In this document: positions 26,685 to 38,685 of the stretch, in pieces | Position numbering within the stretch: the first letter of the stretch is position 1 | Layout: every line of letters begins with the position of its first letter | Origin: Acestrorhynchus altus | Taxonomy: Eukaryota > Chordata > Actinopteri > Characiformes > Acestrorhynchidae | Direction: 5' to 3' | Assembly: GCA_034509495.1 (NCBI GenBank) | Contig: CM067509.1 | Coordinates: 10,664,635-10,728,634 of the forward strand | DNA: 64,000 nucleotides | Program-made: the position numbers and the translations under genes | The notes under the pieces: model-generated | What the model was told of the DNA's origin: nothing | Seen by the model: only the letters and a program-made list of their open reading frames with translations | The model's database searches: none

Positions 26685-27775
26685 GCAGAAAAGCTACACT
26701 GACATTGTCCAAACATCTCTAGATGCACCCAATGAGACTGTACACCACGGATCACCACACTTCTTGACAATTCACTTGGAGTTTCAGGTCCAAGGTGACT
26801 TGTGCTATTTTTAGAACATACAACAGATGCCCATGGGCATTGTGTTGGGTACCCGTGCCGTAAACGATCCAGTGGGTCTTTGTCCCTCCATTGCTACAGT
26901 AATAGTCTGTAACACTAATGGTTGATTCCTCGATGAATCTGAATGCATTTATTCACACAGACGTCATAAACATAAACATAACACCACTCATCAACACCAG
27001 TCCAACTCACCGCAGACAGGTTGGATTGTGTCTCCAGACAAGACCATTCTACTTTACAGCCCAATGCAGGTAGACTATGTACCCCTTTGCCTGACTGTTG
27101 GCTTTTGGCATGATGACTGTAGGCTTGTGGAGCTAATCATTAAAATCCCATTTTAAAAGTAAATGTGATTTGCTTCATATAGGTTAGATATTCTAGGTCA
27201 GTGGGTGTCCTCGGTCAGTAGGAGTGAGAACAGTGTTGTTGAGTCTGAGTGAGGTGGCTTTGTGCAGAAAGCTGATCAATAGTGATGCTATCCTCTGGAG
27301 GAGCTGTAGACAGCTTCATCAACCTCACACGCTGACCACCCATTCTTGTCATCCTCCCCTTCCTATCTTTGAGCCCATCAGCAAACAGAAACACAAAGGC
27401 TCCTTAACTTGATGCCTCAGACATGGATTTCTGCTCAGTAAGAAAAGGTTTATGTTTGTCCTAGTCCCAGACTGATCAATAGACACTTTGTCCCAATAAG
27501 CATCAAAACATACAAACACACACACACACACACACAAGAACCTTGACCCCTGGTTATTGAAAGGAGGTTCTACTACCATATTGGGCCACTTCTAGCCTGG
27601 ATACAAGCTGAGATACACTTGGGCATGGAGGCTTACAGGTTCTGTATAACATCCTACAGTACATTTGCCCACAAATGTTGCAACTGGATCCTGCATAATT
27701 GCTGAAGCTGGCATCCCAGCTGGTTAGCAATTTCCTTACCAAGGGGTACATTACCCGAATGTAGCCTCTTAGAAT

Positions 27776-27870
27776 TTTTTAGGATAGGATAGGATAGAAC
27801 TTCATTGATCCCTTGGGAAGGTTCCCTCAGGGAAATTAAGGTTCCAGCCGCAGCATAAGTACAAAAGAAG
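27776..27870 (-). mobile_element. Retroposon tail with (GGATA)n
   Basis: Short GGATA array then gaacttcattgatccc and cagggaaattaaggttccag, parallel to 14936-15060. Confidence 0.65.
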
Positions 27871-28067
27871 TAGAAAAAGACATCATTTAGTAAGAAAACA
27901 CTATATAAATATAAAGAGGACCCAGTGTCTGTTCAGACTACACCTGTAATCATTTACATTTACATTTTTGTAAAGAGTGTATATGAACTGGTGCTTTTGA
28001 TGATATAGGTAGTGTAATTGCAAAATGAAGTTCCTACACATCATGCTGAACAACTCATGCTTTTGTA

Positions 28068-28450
28068 ACAGTTTTTTTTCTAGATACCCGAGGTCACTTC
28101 TTATTCATACTCAGCACCTAATCAACACACAGTGGTGAGAAGCAGCAGCCACTCATGCACAGCGTACTCTCTACCGGAAATGACCGTCCGCCTGAAGTGC
28201 TCTGCGGTTTCACCCAGGGACTGTATGCCAGTCAATATCTGGGCATACAGATACACATTCACTCACATACATACACACTCATAGAGTAGCCAGTTTACCT
28301 GATATCCATGTGTGGGAGGAAACCGCAGTCCTCAAAGAAACTAACACAGTAGATGGAAACTCCACCAAGTTAAGGAGATAAGGTCTTCAACCCAAGACCC
28401 CAGTGCTGGGATGGGGAACATGCTCACCATCATTCCACTGTGCCTCCCAA
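28068..28450 (-). mobile_element. SINE-like element (tRNA-headed)
   Basis: On the - strand: gggaggcacagtggaatgat, cttgggttgaagacc (B-box-like) and ggtttcctcccacacatgg. This is the layout of fish tRNA-SINEs I recall. Confidence 0.6.
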
Positions 28451-29977
28451 ACAGTGACGGAAGAAACAGAGAAACAGTGACTACATTTCATAATTGCACT
28501 GGTATTACATTGATGTGGATTTGTAACTGCATGGTTATTAGAGATAGTAGTAACCAGAACTATCTAACTCACAATATGAATTATGTGTCAGCCACATAAG
28601 AGTGCTAGTTTTAGTCTTTTTTAGCCTGGCACATTGTCTTCAGACCTGCAGAACACATCCCTTACTGCCCTGGAACACTGTCAAATCCATCAGCACCCTC
28701 TGGAGCTTCAGAGCCGTGTGTGTGTGTGTGTGTGTGTTTGCTTACTCTGAGGATTTGGAACACCGTGACTCCTACATTGGCCCACTGCTCATGAATAGAA
28801 ACAAAAGAGCAGCTGATGGTTAATGTTAATTAATACATTCATTAACCTGGCTCTAACCTCTGAGCATGATTGACACAGCCTCCTCCCTGGCCTGAATATG
28901 TCGAATACGCTGATGTTTGGATGTGCCTCTTCTCCGGCTCTTTCTAAATGAATGAGAAACAAGTGATGGGTATCGCTCTTTGTTTGTGCTCCAGCCAAAC
29001 AGATCGAGCTACTTGATTGTCTGAGATCCTTTGTGGAATCCTCTAAAGAGGTTTTGAATCTCAAATGCTGATCTGCTGAAGTTTCATCTCGTTTTTTTTT
29101 TCTCTGAGTGTCTCTCTCTTCTCCTCACCCCCCATACATTTGCATGAAGTGCTTACACACTCTTTAGAATTCTATTAGCAGTAAATATTCAGTGAGAACC
29201 TGCCATGTAAAGCTGTTGCTCTTATCTGTGTTAGCTCAGGGCTCATTATTAGCCCACACTCTGCTTTATGGTCTAGAGAAATCATTACCCAGTTTATGGG
29301 CTGAGCCTTACAATGGAAATGTTCATTTTGCTGTGAGAAAGAGACCATTACATTTACTAAAGCTTTGTAGAATGCTCTAACAGATTTGTTGGCGTTTGAA
29401 TTAGGTTGTAGTTCACTTTCTAACAACTCATAGTTAACATGCAACTAAGTAGAAATATAAGCAAATATACGGTTTTACAAAATTTTGCTTTTTGTTAATT
29501 CAGTCATGCTGTTTTTCCCATTTCCCCCATGACATTCCAAATTCTAGCACACAGTAAGAGCCATGTGCTTGCTAGACATGTGCAGGACTTGCATTTCAAG
29601 CATATTCCTCTACCTCTGGATTCTCTGGACCATAAACAGTCATAAATCATGTCAGCCCCCCAACCACGGCTGTACCAAATACTGCACTGTAGACAGTGTT
29701 AAACCCCCCAGTCACCCACCCCTTCCTCCTCAGGGGGTTTCCTCTTAATGAGTTAGTTAACTCAGCATTGTCTGTTAACGTAGCTCATCCTGGGCTCAGG
29801 TACCTGGAGGTGCTGGCAAAGTGTGATAATTGGAGCTTGTTTATCATTGATTGCTGACTGATGAATAGGGTGAGGGGCACTCAATTTGTTTATGTCTGCT
29901 CTTTCTCCTCCCCATCCCCTTCTTTGACCATGCCACTACATCTTGACTGCTGCGTCTACAACTGCTGCGTCTGGAAG

Positions 29978-30086
29978 GCCGGGGTCAATGTGCTTCTGCA
30001 GGATGTCAATGGGAACATACCACTGGACTATGCCACAGAGGGTACTGAGAGCAGCTACATCCTCATCAAGCACCTGGAGGAGAATG
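29978..30086 (+). CDS. MYO16: MYO16 exon, ankyrin repeat
   Basis: 109 nt: 36 codons plus 1 nt. Reads AGVNVLLQDVNGNIPLDYA then TEGTESSYILIKHLEEN and G split across the junction. The donor is gtaggt at 30087. The DVNGNIPLDYAxEGTESS segment is nearly identical to human MYO16 as I recall it, which makes this one of the most diagnostic exons. The acceptor gtctggaag at 29969-29977 is weak: AAG, with purines at -4 and -5 and no continuous pyrimidine run beside it. It sits after a directly repeated CTGCTGCGTCT (29947-29957 and 29962-29972). Phase 0 in, 1 out; skipping would break the frame. Confidence 0.95.
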
Positions 30087-30539
30087 GTAGGTTCAATTAA
30101 GGATCTGTGAAATGAATATGGGAGGGAAATCATATTGCATTTGTGATAAAAGTGAAAAAAATAATATTAGACTGTCAGGTCTGAAACTGATAGAAGCAAA
30201 GAACAAGCAAGTAACAAGCAGATGCCGCCGGGGCTGCAAGATTTGAGACAGTGATCCATTAATCTTTTTAATATTCTACTCTACAGTGTTTATGCGCACA
30301 CAAATCATTCTGGTTCTGCTGCAGTGCATAAAAAGGAGTGGAGATGGACCTGGGTGTTTTCTCAGGATTCATTTTTTTATATCACTGCCAGTCTTTATCT
30401 TCCCCGCCTCCATTCTCCTTTCTTATTCATTTAGCAGATATAGCACAGGCTACCGTCTGGATGCATATCTCTTGTGTCATATGTGCCAGAAATATGATGT
30501 GTTTATTACAAACATGGAGTGTTCACTCAAATGAAAGTA

Positions 30540-30995
30540 CAATATGGACCAAACTATTAGGACACCTGCTTGTTTCTTCCAAAATCAAGGGTGTTAAAAT
30601 GACTTCATACTGCTTTTGGAGTAACTGTCTGTATAGTGCAGGGAAGGCATTCTCCTACACTGTGGAGCATTGCTGTAGGGATTTAATTGCATTCAGCATG
30701 AGGTCAGGATGTTGGATAATAAACACTCAACCTCATCATTGAAAGTATTAGATGAAGCACCATCATTCCAGGGGGGACAGTTACACTTCCCCACAGCTCA
30801 ATGCTTGAAGACTTTATACGTCTCTACTCCACACCTGGCATTTGCATGGTGCCAATAGGCTCATGTCTATCTGTTCCAGAGAGTCCTATTCTGTTGTCAA
30901 TACTAGACACGCAGTATGTGCATTTGCACATCTGTGTCAGCAAGTAGCTGAATGCATTCGTAAGAAGGGGTGACAACTAACATTTAGACTGCTAG
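30540..30995 (+). mobile_element. Tc1/mariner-type MITE copy, near full length
   Basis: Starts aatatggaccaaactattag; contains ggagtaactgtctgtatagt, gaggtcaggatgttggat and cacatctgtgtcagcaagta; ends aaggggtgacaactaac. About 455 bp. Confidence 0.82.
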
Positions 30996-32545
30996 TGAAT
31001 GGTTCATAATGTCCACACAATTATGCTGGCAATGAGAAGGAAGGTGAGAGGAATACAGATGCCTTCAGCTGAGGCTGGTGGCGTAAACGATTCAAACCAC
31101 ATTTCTGGCAGGGACAATGTGTGATATATACGTCTAAATAAAATCTGTAACTTGCTAATATGCTAGCGCTGCTAAAATTACTGCTGTGTTGCATATTCTG
31201 TAACCTCTGGTGTACAGCAGATTGGTGTACAGACCTGCCAGCAGTGTACAAATCACCCAGCATTTTATGTCACCAGTGCTCCTCAACTGAGCCATCCATA
31301 CTGTCAGCTTGCCCCTAAAAAGTAAAAGCCACTTAGTCTACGAATCAATCAGACCAAGGGCCAAGAGGGAGAGGGAGGTTGGATCTGTTAAAGGCAAGGA
31401 GAGGAGGTGGATTAGACAGATCATTCATCATTACAGAGCAGCTCATACTCGGGAGCATGCTTGCCCAAAGGCCGTCGAATCCAAACAACAACAGTAAGCT
31501 TTAAAACCATTAGATAAACAGTAGAGCTGCATAATTAGGTGTGTAGTTATTCAGTTTGTATTCAATAATATTAGCTGAGTGACGGTCTATATAACTATAG
31601 ACTTCTCATGTTTTTCCCCTTCTGAAAACACGATTCAGAGAAGAGCTACAGTGACATTTAACAGAGAGCAGTGATCAAACAGCAGCCAGCAATTCAGTCA
31701 GCAAAGTAAAGTCAATTATGTCAATTAGAAACATGCACAACAAATCATTCTGTCACACAGACTCACACATGATGGTCCTACACATGGTGTGTAGGAATAA
31801 ATATTTTTTTCAGGTTCAATAGGAATTTAATTTCCAAGCTCATGATTCAATTCAATTTTCAATAGTTTATGTGTCAGAATGGACCTCACGTCATATATTG
31901 CGCAGATCTGATTCAGAAAATTCATCAATTTGGCTCACATAAAACTTTTTCACTGACTGCCACACCAGCCGTCAAGCAAAACAAGCCCGCCAAATGACAG
32001 ACCCTCCAAAACATGTCCAATTTTCTTTGTCTGTGTAGTGTTTCCACAGCAAAAGATTTGTCTTGTTCTGTTCATTTCATTTTCCAAGTGAAAATGCATG
32101 AAGAAACTAATTTCCTTTGGCATGTTTCTGAACAGTACCGTACGTATGTGTTCACTGCAGAAATGTGTTCTTATAATAAAATAAATGGTGGCCAAACATG
32201 TGCACATGACTACAACTCCATCCTCGAGACCAAGGTCCTGGCTGGTGGGAGTTTTAATTTGTGGTGCATTGTTCCAGATGTTGATTTATCCCATTTTGAA
32301 TAATTCACTCATTACGCCCTTTTTGCTAACGAACTGTTTAAATTGTGCTGGCAGTCATTGTAAATCACTGGTGGTTCAGTACAGCGACTGATGCATTGCA
32401 TTGTAACAATCACTGAGAATAATTCACAAACACATCACTCATTTCTGTCCGAAATTTGTAGACAGCAGGTTTTACTGCAACAGGAATAAAGTCCATGAGA
32501 GTCCATCAGTCCTGATCCCACAGGATAACACGGTGAAATCATCAT

Positions 32546-32548
<3 letters not shown>

Positions 32549-32619
<71 letters not shown>
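32549..32619 (+). repeat. (CA)n microsatellite
   Basis: About 35 uninterrupted units. Confidence 0.98.
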
Positions 32620-32622
<3 letters not shown>

Positions 32623-32959
32623 TCTGTATACACACATCGTTCTCTCAACCTGCAAATGACCTCTTAGAGATGTCTCTGGTATCTGGTCACTGTCTTCATT
32701 TCCTTTTCATGCCTTTTCATTCCTTTTCATTTCATTTCAGACACACACACACCCACACTACCGTGGTGCAATCACTAAGTACACTCATTGTCAAAAAAAA
32801 TCATTCCACCGAGAAGGGCGTGTCAGATTTCAATGCGATTTGGGAGTTAGATCAATGTTACCAGGAACAATAAATGATTAAAAATGATTTGGGTAATATT
32901 TATTGAGCGACACATACAAAGCAGGGTCTCTCAGTATGGTGTTGAGTATAATAGAACAT

Positions 32960-33520
32960 GTCTGACATCCCAGAATAAACTGGCAGGGGTTCCTAATGTT
33001 GCCCTGTTATAATTTCCCTTTAAATGCAGCTTGAGTTCCTAAAGATTTGGTGGTAGTGGTTCAGTGATGATAATATCCAATAGCATCCCACACATTTTCA
33101 ATCAGGGATAGGTCTGACGATGCAACTGGCCTTGGCATGTGTTTTCAAAGCAAGCACTTAAAGTGGCAGCAGTATGCATGTACAGTGTTGTCCAGTTGGA
33201 ATAGAGCACCAGAGTGTGTGTTCGGAAAAGCTCATTAACATAACATTAGGCTGTCAGAGGGCCTTTAATGAAGAACAAAGGTGAGCAGGCATTGTGTGAA
33301 ATTGCATCCAGCACCATGACGCTGGAGCTTCTGGATGTGTGATGCATGACAGCGAACCGTTGACTTTGGCGCTGACCATGATGCCTCCATTGGTCATCTC
33401 CACCAAAACAAAAGCAGACCTTGTCACTAAAGGTTGCCTGGCAGTTTTTATGAGCTATTTTTACTGTACAGGAAAACTTTGAAGTTATAATTACCTTAGT
33501 CAATCTATTTCTCTGCATAC
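32960..33520 (-). mobile_element. Decayed Tc1-like transposase remnant
   Basis: Minus-strand frame at 33246-33518 reads FGGDDQWRHHGQRQSQ, SSSVMVLDAISHN and PLFFIKGPLT, matching the central part of fish Tc1-like transposases (VMVWGAISYN, PLVFIxGTLT). The usual W is lost, and upstream and downstream parts are in other frames with stops. Non-functional. Confidence 0.8.
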
Positions 33521-33654
33521 TTCATCCTCCTTCATCCTGAAGTGTTTAAACACTGTCCACTCTCTTAGAGCCTCCTGCCTAGTTGGTCCTTCTTGTAAAA
33601 GTCAGAGACAGAAAGTCAACTATAGCTGATAAAATGGAAATTGAGTGTAGATAC

Positions 33655-33815
33655 AAAGAGGTGGACATATTCACCCTTTCTAATGAATATCTTGAGCTAC
33701 TTTAAGTTGCAGCTATTGCTGACAGAGATACACACAGCAGAAGTAGTGCCAACAGACTAGGACTCTCTGAAGCAGATAAGCATGGATTTCTTGGCACAAT
33801 ACTTAATGCCTAAAG
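33655..33815 (-). mobile_element. Tc1/mariner-type MITE fragment
   Basis: ctactttaagttgcagctat, gctgacagagat and gactctctgaagcagataag, the reverse of the family 3' half. Confidence 0.7.
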
Positions 33816-34504
33816 ATTTAAAACAGTTGTTTCAAAGTATTCTTACTATTCTAGTGAACTGACCTCTTTTGTTCTGTTGTTCACCATGGGAAACATCTCC
33901 TCAGACTGGAAGAGATCAATAGTGCAGCCCGTCTGAGCTCCCATTGTTGTTTTACACTGAACACAACATTGATCTCTTCTAACACTACACATAAATTGGT
34001 ATGACCTCTAGTCATCTGCAGTGAAGAGCTCCTGTTCCATACTCTTTGTTTATTTAGAGGAAACTCAGAGGTGTTCATAGATTTGTTGAACGATTATGGT
34101 TTTATGGGATAATTAAACTGGAATGTTTCACAGTAATGGAATATGCAGCTTTAATGCAGTGATTTTATGGATATTCTATACCATTTCTCACACTATTCAG
34201 GGGTCTCCAACAATCAATTTGTTTATAATAAAAGCCAAATACACTCTTAAAATTAGAAACATGTGGACTTGCTTATCAATGCATTACTTTTAATACTTTC
34301 TCAATTATTTTTACACTAATTTCTGCTAGTTCTTATATGGAATTTGCAATGTTATTTTAGCGTCAAACTAACAATGGTGTATGTGATTGCACCTTTACAT
34401 TTGAAGCTTGAAACAGCCATTTATTAACTTTGTATTTCACAACTTTGTCTAATCACCCCTGTTACCAGTGTGCTGATATACCTGTACACTATGCTGCATT
34501 TTTT

Positions 34505-34865
34505 ATACACACTATATGTCCATCCATTCTAATGAATTAATTCAGATACCCCAATAAATGCATTGCACCCACTGCTGACACAGATGTACAAACACACACA
34601 CACATACCTTGTCTAGTCCCTCTAGAGAAGTACAGATAAAATGCCAGACATGGGCTAGAGTGGTAGAAAGCCCCCCAGCATTGAGCTGTGGAGTAGTGTG
34701 GAACTGTGGTCTCTGGAAGGATGGTGTCCAATATTTTTGGGATGAGTTGTGGTGGTGATCATCCAATATCATGACCTCACTACCCTTAAAACTTCACATC
34801 AATTTCCCAAGATCTAGTAGATCAAGTCTTCCATGGACAGTAGAGCCATTGTCTATATAGGGTAT
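34505..34865 (-). mobile_element. Tc1/mariner-type MITE copy
   Basis: Starts cactatatgtccatccattc (terminal repeat), with ccccccagcattgagctgtg and gtggtgatcatccaatatca; ends near agagccattgtctatatag. Confidence 0.82.
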
Positions 34866-34982
34866 GTATATGGAAACCTTTGTTTGTCAGGATACTGTAA
34901 AAAGGAAGAGTGAGCATCTGCTCTGGATAGAATTAATACTTGTTTTTTTATTATTATTACAGAATCTCACTATTTATGTGTG

Positions 34983-34984
<2 letters not shown>

Positions 34985-35021
<37 letters not shown>
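34985..35021 (+). repeat. (AT)n microsatellite
   Basis: About 18 units. Confidence 0.96.
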
Positions 35022-35022
<1 letters not shown>

Positions 35023-35592
35023 TTTTTGAGACTACACTATTAAAATCTTTAACATTATGTTTTATTCTCTCTATCATGCCACATATGTGGTTCATGGCAG
35101 GATTCTATTGTGCCTCATTGGTAGGGGGTGAGATTGAAAAAGAAAGGCACTGCATGAAGCTGATGAGATTGCAAGAGAGTAAAAGAAAGGGTGAAGAGAG
35201 GCCTTTATTCTGGCCATGGTTCAAAGCTCTGCGTGGGAGCTATTGAGAAGACAGGGGATATCCCACTCTCCCTGCTCTGACTGGAGGCTCACCTACAGGC
35301 TAGGAACACACTAATGATGGGCTTTTCCAAAGATCTGCCCACGCCCTACGTCTTCTCTCTAACATCACAGGTTGCTCTCTTTTCCTCTGCGTGTACGACA
35401 ATGCTGTCTATAGAGCACCATGTGTCTGAGCTTGTGTGTATTCCTGAGCATTTATTTGTGTGTTTTTCACAGTGTTGTCACAAATTCATTCAAAGAGGGT
35501 GAAAATGTCACCCCAAAACTTAAGCACTGACAGTTTTATCAGTATAATGGTATGGGGGGGAAAGGTGTGATGCCTGAGTACTCATCACTCAC

Positions 35593-35599
<7 letters not shown>

Positions 35600-35638
<39 letters not shown>

Positions 35639-35661
35639 TGTGTCTGTGTGTGTGTGTGTGT
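35600..35661 (+). repeat. (TG)n microsatellite at the splice acceptor
   Basis: About 62 bp of TG with two TC interruptions, ending 5 nt upstream of the exon at 35667. The transcript would carry UG repeats in place of a normal polypyrimidine tract. UG repeats next to 3' splice sites are known binding sites for TDP-43 (CFTR exon 9 is the standard case). Confidence 0.97.
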
Positions 35662-35666
35662 ACCAG

Positions 35667-35791
35667 GTTTAGATCTGAGCTGCATGCACCAGATGAAGAC
35701 TCAAAGAGCCTCTGTCATGCTATCGGATGTGAGACAGCTGATCAGCAGTGGAACCAGTGTCAACCAATGCAATGAGGATGGAGTCACACTG
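35667..35791 (+). CDS. MYO16: MYO16 exon, ankyrin repeat linker and repeat
   Basis: 125 nt: 2 nt completing G, then 41 codons, LDLSCMHQMKTQRASVML then SDVRQLISSGTSVNQ then CNEDGVTL. The acceptor is taccag at 35661-35666 and the donor gtaaag at 35792. The SDVRQLISSGTSVNQCNEDGVTL part is an ankyrin helix plus hairpin matching the human sequence (xxDVxxxLSSGGNVN) I recall. Almost the whole pyrimidine-tract position is taken by a (TG)n run (35600-35661) that ends 5 nt before the exon. Phase 1 in, 0 out, so skipping would shift the frame. Confidence 0.94.
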
Positions 35792-36932
35792 GTAAAGCTT
35801 CATTTTCCTCACTTAGCTTCAGTATCCATAGTCAAATGCAACATAATTTCTATTTTAATGAATAGAAAATAACTTTCAGCTAGTTGAATACATTTACATC
35901 AGCAGCCAGAAGAATTATGGTGTACATGTTAACTCTAAACCATATTTACATTTTTGTTTAAAAGATGTAGAAGACATTTGCTTTTGCTGGATATGCCACA
36001 TTGTTTCTGGAACAGTTTCTATTAGTAAGTGCTTATTATAACTTATTACATGGAAACAAAACACACGAGAAATCTGAGGTATATTTCTTTTTACATTTGG
36101 CTTGCTCAAAATGTGATTTTAGAAATAAAATATTCTAATAAGTTAATATTCTGGACTTCTAATGTTCATTAGCTATGAAAAATGACAATGAAGCTATGAA
36201 AATTACTTTCAGAAAGTAAAACAAAGAATAGATCCAAATATTTCATTTTACATGTTATTATGAGAATGGACGAACATCAGTGAGATATTATGAACTGTAA
36301 TTTCACATTGGACACTAAAGGTTAATGATATCAGTTTGACTCGTAATAACCATTTTTAAAAGGATCATAAAAGACCATATTTAGAGGAGCATCATTTACC
36401 AAGGCAAAGGATGGTTCTTCTCAAATGGTTCTTTGTGTTCTCATGATTATATATAAAATAGAGCTGTACAATGTATTTTTTCAGCACTGGCATGTAACCT
36501 TTTTTTTTGCTACTTGACTCAAAATGAAAATTCACACTGTTCTCAGTCTTGATTACGTCTATAAGGCAGATTATAGGTGTCAGTTTAATTTATTTTACTC
36601 CAATCTTTGATACACTGAGTACATTATTAATATCATGGCATGTTGTCTTAGATGTAGTTTTTAAATTTAGTTTATATCGCAAAACAACAGTATCTCACAA
36701 CATCAGTTTTTTACAACATTTTGCAGCCTTAATAGAACCATTATATTTACAAATATCACCTGAAGATCATCCTTCTTCATCACCAGCTAGGGCTCCCCAA
36801 ATTACATGGTGACAGAATCATAACAAAAACACTGCAGTTAAATAACCAATTTTACAATTAACATCATGTCTAACCAATACATTGAAATGTGTGTGTGTGT
36901 GTGTGTGTGTGTCTGTGTGTGTGTGTGTGCAG
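35792..36932 (+). other. MYO16 intron, 1.1 kb
   Basis: Unique AT-rich DNA, with no element I recognise, except for the terminal (TG)n tract at the acceptor (36888-36930). Confidence 0.85.
36888..36930 (+). repeat. (TG)n microsatellite forming the acceptor tract
   Basis: TG repeat with one TC interruption, running directly into the CAG of the acceptor (36930-36932). It is the second consecutive MYO16 exon with a UG-repeat 3' splice site. Confidence 0.97.
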
Positions 36933-37058
36933 CTACACATGGCATGTGCTAGTGGTTACAGGGATGTGGTCTCTCTGTTATTGGAGAATGGAGCAGATGT
37001 ACAGGCTACAGATAACACTTACTGGACCCCGCTCCATCTGGCTGCCAAATATGGACAG
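36933..37058 (+). CDS. MYO16: MYO16 exon, canonical ankyrin repeats
   Basis: 126 nt, 42 codons, phase 0 at both ends: LHMACASGYRDVVSLLLENG then ADVQATDNTY then WTPLHLAAKYGQ. The acceptor is gtgtgcag and the donor gtcagt at 37059. It contains a full ankyrin repeat (LHMACASGYRDVVSLLLENGADVQA) and the first helix of the next (TPLHLAAKYGQ), both near-consensus. Because it is 0-0 and 42 codons long, skipping would remove one repeat and part of the next in frame. Its UG-repeat acceptor makes this the best candidate here for length-dependent alternative inclusion, which is an inference. Confidence 0.97.
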
Positions 37059-37671
37059 GTCAGTGTGCTGTCCTGCTATTGCCAATGTCCACACATCATA
37101 TAGCAATAACCTTTTCTCATTATATACAGTATTTTTTTCACCACCAAATAATGATTTTTTTCTTTTTTTGTCATTTTATTTTAATTGATTTCACTTTACA
37201 CCCTTTGTTAACAGCGGCTTCTTGTTTACATGGTGAGAACATTTCATGATGAATTGACCCGTTGAAATGAGTCTTGTTGGAGGAAGTTACATGAAAAACC
37301 GCATGTTAATAAGACTGTAGAACAGAAGATTAAACTTAATTCCAGGCTTAAACTCCAGGCTGATTAGTGGAGCACAGAAAAATTGTAACATGACTTTCCG
37401 ATTGGAGTGGATTTCTGTTGATTCCTCTCGTATTCTAAATCATCTGCAAATTTTCACAGCTGTGAGATGAATTTCTGGAAATTTACCATGAAGACTGTGT
37501 TTTTCATCATACATATTTACAAACATTACAGAATTATTTATTACACTGTTTCTAATATTACACTGAACAATATAACCAACTCACAGCCAGAGCTGACCAG
37601 ATTAAAACTAGGGTTCGGCTTTAATGATGTGTTACAACTCAATGACAGCAAAGACAGCAATCTGCAGCCCC

Positions 37672-38095
37672 ATATACACAATATGGACAAAAGTATTGGG
37701 ACACCACATTAATTGTTTCTTCCGAAACCAAGGGTGTTAAAATGTTTATACTGCTTTTATTGGAGAAATTATCTCTACACTCCGGGGAAGACTTTCCGCT
37801 AGATTTTGTTGTTGGTGATGTCAAGATGTTGAATGATTGCCACCCCAACTCACCCTCAATTCTACAACTCATCTGAAAAGTATTGAATGGAGCACCATCT
37901 TTCCAGAGAACATAGTTCCACTGTTGCACAGCTCAACACTGCAGGGTTTATACCCCTCTGGTCTGTCAGAATCCTGTTCTATCTTATCCTGTTCTTATTG
38001 TATCTGTGTCTAAAATGGGGGACTTAAAGTAGCTGAATGTGTTGATTAGAAGGGGTTCCCACATACATTTGGACACATAATGTATGTACCCACCA
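37672..38095 (+). mobile_element. Tc1/mariner-type MITE copy, near full length
   Basis: Starts tacacaatatggacaaaagt, ends acatttggacacataatgta; imperfect inverted ends of the CACTATATGKMCAAA type. About 420 bp with no coding potential. Confidence 0.85.
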
Positions 38096-38651
38096 TTAGG
38101 TCACAAGTAAAAATGATTTAGCATTTAATTTTATACAATTGATGTTTCAATAGACTCATTTATACAGGCATAGTGTGAACACGTGTGTATTTGAAACAGC
38201 TGCAGATAATGTAGTTATTTGTTCCAGCATTTTTCTGTCTCCCATTGTTCCTGATTGTATATAAGCAGACGCAGTGTTTCATGAACGTTTGCTGTGTGTT
38301 CCTGAATGTGTTTTAGACGATTAGTAATGTAAGTGTAAAACTACGTCTGGAAGAGTAGGGGTTGATTTCCAGTGGGACACAGACCTGGCTGTAGAATCTT
38401 GCTGACATGATAAAATATTTGATTATGTTCTGGACTGCAGTGTTGGGCTGCTGACAGAGGGAGTTTGTTCCCATCTATCTTTTCCCCTTCTTTGTTGTTT
38501 TCTTCCCAGGAATCACATATTTTTACAAGTGTGTTTCACACACTGGTTCACACTTTCTCTGTCATTTATTCCACCTTTAAATGGCTGAATGTTGTTGTAA
38601 ACAAGTGTCTGGGTTGTCTGCAGTACTACAGTGACTAAGCGTGTGAATACG

Positions 38652-38652
<1 letters not shown>

Positions 38653-38684
<32 letters not shown>
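38653..38684 (+). repeat. (TG)n microsatellite
   Basis: About 15 units; a CA block (38827-38846) and a TC block (38885-38904) follow nearby. Confidence 0.95.

Positions 38685-38685
<1 letters not shown>

Larger units (their letters stand above)
16809..29977 (+). other. MYO16 intron, 13.2 kb
   Basis: Largest intron whose two ends both lie in the window. It contains MITE copies (21495-21845, 23955-24250), two (CT)n blocks (23194-23265, 23407-23448), an (ATT)n block (24436-24519), a SINE-like element (28068-28450) and a LINE/SINE tail with a GGATA array (27776-27870). Stretches such as 16860-18780, 19930-21490 and 25000-26600 show only unique AT-rich DNA to my eye. No exon-like segment of the MYO16 family is missing between the flanking exons: the protein continues directly from LLLLL to AGVNV. 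Confidence 0.85.
30087..35666 (+). other. MYO16 intron, 5.6 kb
   Basis: Holds MITE copies (30540-30995, 33655-33815, 34505-34865), a Tc1-like remnant (32960-33520), a long (CA)n block (32549-32619), an (AT)n block (34985-35021), and ends in a (TG)n tract that nearly abuts the next exon. 31000-32520 shows nothing recognisable. Confidence 0.85.
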
